A stretch of DNA of 64,000 nucleotides. Origin: an uncultured bacterium (GTDB taxonomy: Bacteria; Bacteroidota; Bacteroidia; Bacteroidales; Bacteroidaceae). Of this stretch, positions 50,800 to 58,479 are shown one piece after another. A program made the position numbers and the translations under genes. How positions within the stretch are numbered: position 1 is the stretch's first letter; every line of letters starts with the position of its first letter. A model generated the notes under the pieces. It did not search any database. It was not told the origin of the DNA and was given only the letters and a program-made list of their open reading frames with translations. The stretch spans positions 1-64,000 of the forward strand of contig CAJMPR010000006.1 in assembly GCA_905215345.1 (NCBI GenBank). Reading direction: 5' to 3'.

Positions 50800-53267
50800 A
50801 CAATCATTCCTCCTATTTGATATATCGTAAAGGTTACTACCCATGCAAGCAAAGTTGTATACATTGCCGTAAACAACGCCCACTTCCAACTACCCGATTC
50901 CCCTTTGATAGCAGCCAACGTAGCAATACACGGAAAATAGATTAAGACAAACACCATATAACAGAAAGCAACCAAAGGAGTAATCGGAATCCGTTCACCC
51001 AAACTCACTGCATCAACATTTGCATCATCTGTATAAAGCACCCCAAGCGTACTCACTACCAATTCTTTAGCCCCCACACCTGACAAAATGCCGATGCCCA
51101 ACTTCCAATCAAAACCTAATGGCTCAATAACCGGTTCTATTGCCTTACCAATCTTACCGATATATGAATTTTCCTGTTGCTCAGCCACGTCTGCATACGC
51201 ATTATGGTCAGGATAATATCCTAAAGCCCATATCACAATCGAAGCGAGCATGATGACACCTCCCATTTTACGCAAGTACTGCGCTCCTTTCTCCCAGGTA
51301 TGACGAAATATGGATTTGGTAGTCGGTATACGATAAGGAGGCAACTCCATAACAAACGGAGTATCATCCCCTTTCACCAGGAAACGACAGAAAAGCCGTG
51401 CCATAACCACCGCCAGCAAAATACCGATAGCATAAATCACCAACAGCACCAGACTGGCATTATTAGGAAAGAAAGCTCCGACTAACAGCAAATAAATAGG
51501 AAGACGTGCGCTACATGACATCAACGGATTAATAAGCATGGTTACCAACCGACTCTTGCGATTTTCAATGGTTCGGGAAGCCATTATAGCCGGAACGTTA
51601 CAACCAAACCCCATAATCAGAGGAATAAAAGACTTTCCATGCAATCCCATCTTATGCATAATTTTATCCATGATAAAGGCAGCGCGTGCCATATATCCCG
51701 AATCTTCCATCAAAGAGATAAAGAAATAAAGAATAAGAATATTCGGCAGGAATACAATAACTCCACCGACACCTCCTATTATACCGTCGACAAGCAAATC
51801 TTTAAACGGGCCTTCGGACATATTGTTCCGTATCAATTCACCAAGACCGCCTACCAGCCATTCAATGGCCTGCATTGGATAATCCCCCAATACAAATGTC
51901 CCTTCAAACATCAGATACAGGAAAAGGAAAAAGATGGGATATCCCCAAACACGGTGCGTCACAATAGAATCTATCACACGTGTAGTACGTGCCGTATCTT
52001 CATGATTGTCGACATACGTTTCACGCAGCGCTCCTGAAATAAAACCATACTTGGCATCAGTAATAGCTTGTTCACTATCTTCATTGATTGAACTACGAAG
52101 GCGTTGTTCTTCACGGTCGCGTACTTCAAGAATTTCCTTTCCGTTAGAAAACTCCTGTACAATCTTCTCCAACTCCGTATCGTTTTCCAAAAGTTTGATA
52201 GCCAGAAAACGCGTAGAATACTTATAACGTATATTTTCATTGAAACTGATTATCCGCTTCACTTCCTCGATACTACGCTCCAGTTCAGGTCCGTGATTGA
52301 TGTGTATATGGCGGAAGAACCCATGAGGATGATCGGCTTCTTCTTTATGAGTTCCAAAATCGTGGTCGGGCACATGCTCTTTATGCCAGTTGCGCAGATC
52401 ATTTAAAATATCAGCACGTATCTTTCCTTTTTTATCAAGGAAATCGCCACCTTCGTATATACTGATTATGACATGAAACAGTTGTTCAATTCCCTTACCC
52501 GTACGGCTTATGGTAGGTAACATGGGCACTCCGAAAAGATAACCAAGCTTGACGTAATCCAGCGTATTTCCACTGGCCTCCAGTTCATCGTACATATTAA
52601 GCGCAATAACCATGCGCACATTCATATCAATCAATTGAGTGGTGAGATATAGATTACGTTCAAGATTGGAAGAATCCACCACATTGATAATAATATCCGG
52701 AGTCTCATTAATAATATGACGGCGGACATATATTTCCTCAGGAGAATAGGCAGAAAGAGAATAAGTACCCGGCAAATCGACAATCCGGAAATGATAACCC
52801 TGAAAATCGAAATAACCTTCTTTGGCATCTACGGTAACTCCGCTATAATTCCCTACATGTTCGTGAGAGCCCGAAGCAATATTAAAAAGGGAAGTTTTAC
52901 CACAGTTAGGATTTCCTACCAAGGCAACATTTATAGTACGGCGTTTACCCAAAGCAATACGTTTCAGTTCCTCTTCTCCCAACTGCATATCTTCACTCAG
53001 GCCTTTATGATAGTCAAGTTGTACGACTTCCTTACGCATTTCTTCTTCACTGACAATTTCTATCATTTCAGCTTCCTGACGTCGTAAGGAGATTTCATAC
53101 CCCATTACTTTATACTTGATTGGGTCTTTCAAAGGAGCATTCAACAATACCTCCACGGTTTTTCCTTTAATAAAACCCATTTCCACAATTCGTTTGCGGA
53201 AACCACCGTGTCCCAGTACCTTAACGATTACCCCTTTTTCACCGGTTTTCAATTCGGACAAACGCAT
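50796..53267 (-). CDS. feoB: Ferrous iron transporter FeoB with fused FeoA domain
   Basis: The 823-residue protein fuses a FeoA domain (residues 1-74, SLRRQEAEMIEI at its end), a charged linker, a G-domain (G1 GNPNCGKTS 118-126, later VDLPGTYSLSAYSPEE) and the FeoB membrane domain with its Gate motifs (YMARAAFIMDKIMHKMGLHG, GFGCNVPAIMASRTIENRKS, LMSCSARLPIYLLLVGAFF). It imports Fe2+ across the inner membrane under anaerobic conditions. FeoA-FeoB fusion is normal for Bacteroides. It has a TATCTTTG box at 53302-53295. The downstream Cys-rich protein is coupled by overlap. Confidence 0.97.
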   Translation of the reverse strand: MRLSELKTGEKGVIVKVLGHGGFRKRIVEMGFIKGKTVEVLLNAPLKDPIKYKVMGYEISLRRQEAEMIEIVSEEEMRKEVVQLDYHKGLSEDMQLGEEELKRIALGKRRTINVALVGNPNCGKTSLFNIASGSHEHVGNYSGVTVDAKEGYFDFQGYHFRIVDLPGTYSLSAYSPEEIYVRRHIINETPDIIINVVDSSNLERNLYLTTQLIDMNVRMVIALNMYDELEASGNTLDYVKLGYLFGVPMLPTISRTGKGIEQLFHVIISIYEGGDFLDKKGKIRADILNDLRNWHKEHVPDHDFGTHKEEADHPHGFFRHIHINHGPELERSIEEVKRIISFNENIRYKYSTRFLAIKLLENDTELEKIVQEFSNGKEILEVRDREEQRLRSSINEDSEQAITDAKYGFISGALRETYVDNHEDTARTTRVIDSIVTHRVWGYPIFFLFLYLMFEGTFVLGDYPMQAIEWLVGGLGELIRNNMSEGPFKDLLVDGIIGGVGGVIVFLPNILILYFFISLMEDSGYMARAAFIMDKIMHKMGLHGKSFIPLIMGFGCNVPAIMASRTIENRKSRLVTMLINPLMSCSARLPIYLLLVGAFFPNNASLVLLVIYAIGILLAVVMARLFCRFLVKGDDTPFVMELPPYRIPTTKSIFRHTWEKGAQYLRKMGGVIMLASIVIWALGYYPDHNAYADVAEQQENSYIGKIGKAIEPVIEPLGFDWKLGIGILSGVGAKELVVSTLGVLYTDDANVDAVSLGERIPITPLVAFCYMVFVLIYFPCIATLAAIKGESGSWKWALFTAMYTTLLAWVVTFTIYQIGGMIV

Positions 53268-53294
53268 AGTTTTTGCCTTTCTTTATTTTTGCTG

Positions 53295-53302
53295 CAAAGA
53301 TA
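53295..53302 (-). promoter_or_regulatory. -7 promoter box of feoAB
   Basis: CAAAGATA read on the minus strand is TATCTTTG. The expected start near 53290 gives a leader of about 23 nt. Confidence 0.65.
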
Positions 53303-53410
53303 AAGGATAAGTCCATACAGTACAAATAATTTAGAATGTTTTTAAATAAGGAAATACTAAGCCTACTATTTCCGTTAGTATTCATTATCCCTCCAAAATA
53401 TTAAAAATTA

Positions 53411-53500
53411 TTCGTTAGACAATTGTTATCCTTTCGTTAGATATATGTTTAACGAATATTCAACAACTATCTAACGAAAGGATAACAATTGTCTAACGAA
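53411..53500. repeat. 33-bp perfect palindrome with 22-bp internal period
   Basis: Positions 53411-53443 are an exact inverted repeat of 53468-53500 (33 bp), loop of 24 nt. The heptamer TTCGTTA occurs at 53411 and 53433, and its complement TAACGAA at 53450, 53472 and 53494, so both spacings are 22 bp. It lies between the divergent feoAB and tilS promoters. Confidence 0.9.
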
Positions 53501-53572
53501 TTATAATCAACAGCTCAAGTCTTTATTATTACTTAATGGGGTAATTAAAATTAGCGGAAGAAAAACTTATTG

Positions 53573-53580
53573 TATCTTTG
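53573..53580 (+). promoter_or_regulatory. -7 promoter box of tilS
   Basis: TATCTTTG ends 5 bp before the ATG at 53585, so the tilS mRNA may start at the start codon (leaderless). Confidence 0.6.
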
Positions 53581-53584
53581 CGAC

Positions 53585-54865
53585 ATGAACAGGCAGATGA
53601 TAACAGAATATATTTACCGAAACCAACTCTTCTATCCCGGAGACAAGATTCTGGTGGCGCTTAGCGGCGGAGCTGACTCCGTGGCATTATTGCGCCTGCT
53701 GATTTCATTAGGATATACGTGTGAAGCAGCCCATTGCAATTTTCATCTTCGTGGCAAAGAATCCGACAGGGACGAAGCGTTCGTCCGCCAGTTATGTACA
53801 GAACAACAAGTACCTTTGCATTCTGTCCATTTTGAAACCAAACGTATAGCCGAAGAACGGCGCATTTCCATTGAAATGGCGGCACGCGACTTACGTTACG
53901 AATGGTTTGAGAAAGTACGCATTGCATGTGGAGCTGCCGTTATAGCTGTTGCCCACCATCAGGATGATAGTGTAGAAACTCTTTTACTGAACTTAATTCG
54001 CGGGACAGGCATCAACGGTTTGCGAGGAATACGCCCCAAGAACGGATATATTGTGCGCCCTCTGCTCTGTCTTAGTCGGAAAGATATCATCGATTACCTA
54101 AACAGCATCGGACAGGACTATGTAACCGACAGTACCAATCTGCAAGACGAATATATCCGCAATAAAATACGCCTCAATCTGATTCCGATGATGCAGGAAA
54201 TCAATCCATCGGTCAAGGAAAGCATTTTTAATACAGCAGAGCATTTAAGTGATGCCGCCGTTCTATATAAGAGATGTATAAAAGAAAGCAAACTTCGGGT
54301 ACAAACAGAAAAAGGAATATGCATTGATGCCCTTATGCAAGAGCCTGCCCCGAAAACATTACTATTCGAAATATTGCATCCTCTCGGCTTCAATGCCACC
54401 CAGATAAACGACCTGTACCATGCGCTGAACGGACAACCCGGTAAAGTATTTATGGCTGACGGTTGGCGCGTTCTGAAAGACCGGAAACAGCTACTTATCG
54501 AACCGTTAAAAGAAGCAACGCCTCCTGTATTAGAGATAAAAGAATATATCTATACGCCAGATTTCGTAATTCCCCGCGACAAAGAAACAGCATGCTTTGA
54601 CGCAGACAAGTTATTACACCCTCTATCATTGCGGCTCTGGCAACAAGGAGACTCATTCGTACCTTTCGGCATGAAAGGACGAAAAAAAGTAAGTGATTAT
54701 CTGACGAATCTGAAACTCCCACTTTCGCATAAAGAGCAAAAATGGGTACTATGTTGCGGTGAAGACATCGTATGGCTGGTAGAAGAACGGACAGACAATA
54801 GATTTAGAGTAGATGAAAACACGAAACGAGTCCTAATAATAAAGATAAATAAAAACACAGATTAA
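53585..54865 (+). CDS. tilS: tRNA(Ile)-lysidine synthetase
   Basis: The 426-residue enzyme modifies C34 of tRNA-Ile(CAU) to lysidine using ATP and lysine, in the cytoplasm. The PP-loop SGGADS is at residues 27-32. HCNFHLRGKESDRDE, VAHHQDDSVETLLLNLIRGT and GINGLRGI are the catalytic-domain motifs, and the C-terminal region (SLRLWQQGDSFVPFGMKGRK) is the TilS-specific domain. The ATG at 53585 is preferred over an upstream TTG, because the TATCTTTG box would lie inside the longer frame. The stop codon lies in the left arm of a downstream hairpin (54854-54867). Confidence 0.96.
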   Translation: MNRQMITEYIYRNQLFYPGDKILVALSGGADSVALLRLLISLGYTCEAAHCNFHLRGKESDRDEAFVRQLCTEQQVPLHSVHFETKRIAEERRISIEMAARDLRYEWFEKVRIACGAAVIAVAHHQDDSVETLLLNLIRGTGINGLRGIRPKNGYIVRPLLCLSRKDIIDYLNSIGQDYVTDSTNLQDEYIRNKIRLNLIPMMQEINPSVKESIFNTAEHLSDAAVLYKRCIKESKLRVQTEKGICIDALMQEPAPKTLLFEILHPLGFNATQINDLYHALNGQPGKVFMADGWRVLKDRKQLLIEPLKEATPPVLEIKEYIYTPDFVIPRDKETACFDADKLLHPLSLRLWQQGDSFVPFGMKGRKKVSDYLTNLKLPLSHKEQKWVLCCGEDIVWLVEERTDNRFRVDENTKRVLIIKINKNTD

Positions 54866-54905
54866 TGGAGATTCATTTTTGCGGAAGTCCGCATTAATCT
54901 GTGTT
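54854..54905. repeat. Hairpin at the end of tilS
   Basis: AACACAGATTAATG (54854-54867, which includes the tilS stop codon) pairs perfectly with CATTAATCTGTGTT (54892-54905). An inner GCGGA-AG-TCCGC hairpin sits at 54881-54892. No T-run follows, so it is not a classic terminator. Confidence 0.7.
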
Positions 54906-55012
54906 CCCCAAATATCTTCTTCGAATAATGACGCTTCTATATTTATAGGCTGAGTTCAATATAAAAATTAACGTGTAACCGATAAATAATTGAGTTAAAT
55001 GAGATTTTGATT

Positions 55013-55190
55013 TGAACACAGAGACACGGAGGCACAGAGAGAAAAATAAAAAAGGAGAAAGGACGACTACGTCGCTAAGAGCACACAGAGTTGCTTGCGT
55101 AGGCTTTGCGACGTAGTCGTCATCTCTATCGTCTTTTCGGATTCTATCCTCTCAAAAGAAAAAAACTCTGTGCCTCTGTGTTCAATTTAG
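55013..55190. repeat. Nested palindrome of CACAGAG-type units
   Basis: The left arm (GAACACAGAGACACGGAGGC then ACAGAG, near 55013-55038) pairs with CTCTGTGCCTCTGTGTTC (about 55166-55183). The left arm has one more unit. Inside, GACGACTACGTCGC (55062-55075) pairs exactly with GCGACGTAGTCGTC (55108-55121). The 386-bp gap 54866-55252 contains no gene besides these. Confidence 0.75.
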
Positions 55191-55252
55191 AAAACTCATT
55201 TCATCCATAACCGTACAAAAACGAACTAAATCTTTTAATACCGAACCGGAGG

Positions 55253-56086
55253 TTATAGTAAAATTCGATTCTCTTTCTGCCTTTTGAAACAATCGGCCAG
55301 CAATATAGCAAAAGGAGTATCGAAAGTACGGGCATTTTTCGGACACCCTTTCACACAGGCACAACAGCGAATACATTTTGTCGCATCCGTATTACATTCA
55401 TCCCCTTTCACAATAGCCCCCGCAGGACAATGCACCACACAATATCCACAATGGGTACAGAGCTCGGCATCAACTGCCGGAATACGAGGCATGGGCACCC
55501 CACTTTTTCGCAATTTCACTACCTTCCTTAAAAAGCGGAACAAGGGAAAAAATGGTTGGCGAGGTCGTTGAATACGATTCACATCCACCGCATACAGCTT
55601 TTCCATATCAACTGCAGCCTCAATTTTAGAACGCACTTTTCCACCAAAAGCCTCCGCAAACTGTAAATCATCTGCATCCGGACGCCCCACGGCAATGGGA
55701 TTCTTTTCAGTACTATACGAATGTTCACCTACAAAAGTGGCTCCCGCTATCACCTTAAAACCTCTATCTGATACAAAAGCATCCAACTCAGCCAAAGCTT
55801 TTTCATAAGCACGATTACCATAAACTACTGCCAGCACTACCGGTGCACCGGATGTATGTATTCCCTTTAGACGTTCCAATGCCAATGGAGCAACTTTTCC
55901 TCCATATACAGGTACGCTTATCACGACTAATTGGTCTTCGGGTATCTCCAGTGTATCCATAGACTGCAAAGTCAAATCCGTTTCTGAAACCTCAGGAAAA
56001 CCCGTACCGCGAACAATTGCCTCCCCCACTTGTTTAGATGTATGGGTAGGCGAAAAAACAATCAGATGAACTGCATATATATTCAT
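55253..56086 (-). CDS. EFR1 family ferredoxin (flavodoxin-like plus two 4Fe-4S)
   Basis: The 277-residue protein has a flavodoxin-like N-terminal domain (residues 1-150, LIVFSPTHTSKQVGEAIVRG and ISVPVYGGKVAPLALERL) and a C-terminal bacterial ferredoxin part with two [4Fe-4S] motifs: CTHCGYCVVHCPAGAI and CIRCCACVKGCPKNA. It fits the EFR1 family of ferrodoxins, electron carriers in anaerobes. It has its own promoter (TATCTTTG, 56119-56112) and its partners are unknown. The gene is convergent with tilS, with long hairpins between them. Confidence 0.9.
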   Translation of the reverse strand: MNIYAVHLIVFSPTHTSKQVGEAIVRGTGFPEVSETDLTLQSMDTLEIPEDQLVVISVPVYGGKVAPLALERLKGIHTSGAPVVLAVVYGNRAYEKALAELDAFVSDRGFKVIAGATFVGEHSYSTEKNPIAVGRPDADDLQFAEAFGGKVRSKIEAAVDMEKLYAVDVNRIQRPRQPFFPLFRFLRKVVKLRKSGVPMPRIPAVDAELCTHCGYCVVHCPAGAIVKGDECNTDATKCIRCCACVKGCPKNARTFDTPFAILLADCFKRQKENRILL

Positions 56087-56111
56087 AAATCGATTCTTGA
56101 TGATAATGAAG

Positions 56112-56179
56112 CAAAGATAAACTTTTAAAATTAAAAAAAGACAATTTATTTATGAAACCAAAAATTATTATTACCTTTG
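56112..56179. promoter_or_regulatory. Divergent -7 boxes of the EFR1 gene and rho
   Basis: CAAAGATA (56112-56119) is TATCTTTG for the EFR1 gene on the minus strand. TACCTTTG (56172-56179) is the plus box for rho, giving a rho leader of about 135 nt that could carry control elements, though no certain structure is seen. Confidence 0.6.
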
Positions 56180-56320
56180 CACCGTTGAAACACTCTGTAA
56201 CATCTTGCTGAGGTGAGGTTTGTTAACCAGATTTCCGGTTCAATAATAAATATCCCTATTAAATCATAATTTACAAGGTAAACTTACCTAATAAGTAAAA
56301 ACCATTCACACATATACTGT

Positions 56321-58345
56321 ATGTATAATATCATTCAATTAAACGACAAGAATTTGTCGGAATTGCAAACTATTGCCCAAGAGTTGGGTATCAAAAAAAC
56401 CGATTCACTCAAAAAAGAAGAACTCGTTTACAAGATACTCGACGAGCAGGCTATTGCCGGAGCAACCAAGAAAGTGGCAGCCGATAAATTAAAAGAAGAA
56501 CGCAAAGGGGACAAGCAGAAACGTTCTCGTGTAACAGTTAAAAAGGAAGGAGCAGACAAAGTATTCACAGCCAATAAAAACGGTGATCTTACCAAAGCTA
56601 AAACAGAAGAGACACCGGTAGTTGCACAAGCTCCCGTCCAAGTTACAGAAGCGCCTAAAGCGCCTGCCGCCACAACCGCACCCGCCAAACCGGTAATAAC
56701 AGCAGAAACCGCAGAAGGAGAGAATGATGCTCCCAAACGTAAACCGGGGCGCCCTCGTAAAGCAAAGCAAGAAACAGCCCAACCCAAGGAAGCTCCTAAA
56801 GTAATTAAAGCAACCGAAGCAGCACCTAAAGTGGAAGTGGCAGAAACAAAACCTGCAGAAGCAAAAGTAACTCCCAAACCCACACCGGAAGAAAGTCCCA
56901 TCTTAACAGAACCTGAAGATGACTTTATTCCTATCGAAGACCTTCCTACTGAAAAGGTTGAATTACCTACAGAACTGATAGGAAAATTCGAAGCTACCAA
57001 ATCCGAGACTCCGGCACCAGTTGAACCACAGATACAACGTCCGCGTCTCCGTCCCCGCGACAACAACGCTCCTTACAATAATAACAACAACAATAATAAC
57101 CGTAACAATAATAATAACCAGCGTCCTGTACAGCAACAACGCCCTGTGCAGCAGAACAACAATGGTGAAAATTACACCGCTCCCGAACGTAAGCCTGTAA
57201 TTGAACGTGAAAAAGTATACGAATTCGACGATATACTTACCGGAACAGGCGTTTTGGAAATAATGCAGGACGGTTATGGCTTCTTACGGTCTTCCGATTA
57301 CAACTATTTGTCTTCTCCTGACGATATTTACGTTTCTCAGTCACAAATCAAACTCTTCGGTTTGAAGACAGGTGATGTGGTTGAAGGTGTTATCCGTCCC
57401 CCCAAAGAAGGTGAAAAATATTTCCCGTTAGTAAAAGTATCCAAAATCAATGGACGTGATCCGGCTTTTGTACGTGACCGCGTTCCTTTTGAACACCTGA
57501 CTCCACTTTTCCCGGATGAGAAGTTCAGACTATGCAAAGGCGGATATTCCGATTCTTTGTCTGCCCGGGTAGTAGACCTTTTCGCCCCTATCGGTAAAGG
57601 ACAGCGTGCTTTAATCGTGGCACAACCCAAAACCGGTAAGACAATTTTAATGAAAGATATTGCGAATGCCATCGCTGCCAACCACCCGGAAGTATATATG
57701 ATTATGTTGTTGATTGACGAACGTCCGGAGGAAGTTACCGATATGGCACGTACCGTAAATGCAGAAGTAATTGCTTCTACTTTCGATGAGCCCGCTGAAC
57801 GTCACGTAAAAATAGCAGGCATCGTTCTGGAAAAAGCAAAAAGAATGGTGGAATGCGGACATGATGTTGTTATCTTCCTGGATTCTATTACCAGACTGGC
57901 ACGTGCTTATAACACAGTATCACCGGCCTCCGGTAAAGTACTTTCCGGCGGTGTGGACGCTAACGCATTACATAAACCCAAACGTTTCTTCGGTGCAGCA
58001 CGTAATATTGAAGGCGGTGGTTCACTGACTATTCTCGCTACCGCACTGATAGATACCGGCTCCAAGATGGATGAAGTTATCTTCGAAGAATTCAAAGGTA
58101 CAGGTAATATGGAATTACAACTCGACCGCAATTTGTCCAACAAACGCGTCTTTCCTGCTGTCAATATCGTTGCTTCCAGTACGCGTCGTGATGACTTGCT
58201 GCAAGATAAGCAAACGCTTGACCGGATGTGGATTCTCCGCAAATATCTCGCTGATATGAACCCGATAGAAGCTATGGACTTCGTGAAAGACCGCTTGGAA
58301 AAGACTAAAGACAATGACGAATTTCTAATGAGTATGAACGGCTAA
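56321..58345 (+). CDS. rho: Transcription termination factor Rho with long disordered insertion
   Basis: The 674-residue Rho has an N-terminal Rho_N helix domain (residues about 1-45: LSELQTIAQELGIKKTDSLK), then a roughly 240-residue low-complexity insertion with Ala/Pro/Lys/Glu-rich and Asn-rich stretches (about residues 245-285). The RNA-binding OSB-fold domain (LEIMQDGYGFLRSSDYNYLS) and the ATPase follow, with Walker A AQPKTGKTILM near residue 440 and LLIDERPEEVTDMARTV. A disordered region in Bacteroides Rho drives condensate formation and gut fitness in published work; the same feature is visible here. A strong terminator follows. Confidence 0.97.
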   Translation: MYNIIQLNDKNLSELQTIAQELGIKKTDSLKKEELVYKILDEQAIAGATKKVAADKLKEERKGDKQKRSRVTVKKEGADKVFTANKNGDLTKAKTEETPVVAQAPVQVTEAPKAPAATTAPAKPVITAETAEGENDAPKRKPGRPRKAKQETAQPKEAPKVIKATEAAPKVEVAETKPAEAKVTPKPTPEESPILTEPEDDFIPIEDLPTEKVELPTELIGKFEATKSETPAPVEPQIQRPRLRPRDNNAPYNNNNNNNNRNNNNNQRPVQQQRPVQQNNNGENYTAPERKPVIEREKVYEFDDILTGTGVLEIMQDGYGFLRSSDYNYLSSPDDIYVSQSQIKLFGLKTGDVVEGVIRPPKEGEKYFPLVKVSKINGRDPAFVRDRVPFEHLTPLFPDEKFRLCKGGYSDSLSARVVDLFAPIGKGQRALIVAQPKTGKTILMKDIANAIAANHPEVYMIMLLIDERPEEVTDMARTVNAEVIASTFDEPAERHVKIAGIVLEKAKRMVECGHDVVIFLDSITRLARAYNTVSPASGKVLSGGVDANALHKPKRFFGAARNIEGGGSLTILATALIDTGSKMDEVIFEEFKGTGNMELQLDRNLSNKRVFPAVNIVASSTRRDDLLQDKQTLDRMWILRKYLADMNPIEAMDFVKDRLEKTKDNDEFLMSMNG

Positions 58346-58385
58346 AAAATGTCCGTGAAATACAATAAGTAAGAATAATAGCCTT

Positions 58386-58425
58386 AAAAAGAGCAGAATA
58401 AATTAGATTATTCTGCTCTTTTTTT
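58386..58425 (+). terminator. Terminator after rho
   Basis: AAAAAGAGCAGAATAA (58386-58401) pairs perfectly with TTATTCTGCTCTTTTT (58408-58423), followed by more T. It is a classic intrinsic terminator. Confidence 0.92.
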
Positions 58426-58427
58426 AT

Positions 58428-58435
58428 TACTTTTG
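58428..58435 (+). promoter_or_regulatory. -7 box for the histidine kinase pair
   Basis: TACTTTTG fits the TAnnTTTG consensus and lies 44 bp before the GTG start at 58480, just beyond the rho terminator. Confidence 0.55.
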
Positions 58436-58479
58436 CAATACATATATTATATACTTTATGTAACAGAAAGGGAAAGAAG

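Noticed and set aside
53570..53584. TTG start of tilS
   Set aside because: It would place the TATCTTTG promoter box inside the coding region. ATG at 53585 fits the family start.
54854..54905. Terminator after tilS
   Set aside because: The hairpin has no following T-run, and a nested inner hairpin suggests a repeat element instead.
56428..57066. Long minus-strand frame inside rho
   Set aside because: It results from the low-complexity, codon-biased insertion of Rho. Gly/Ser-rich shadow frames are expected there.
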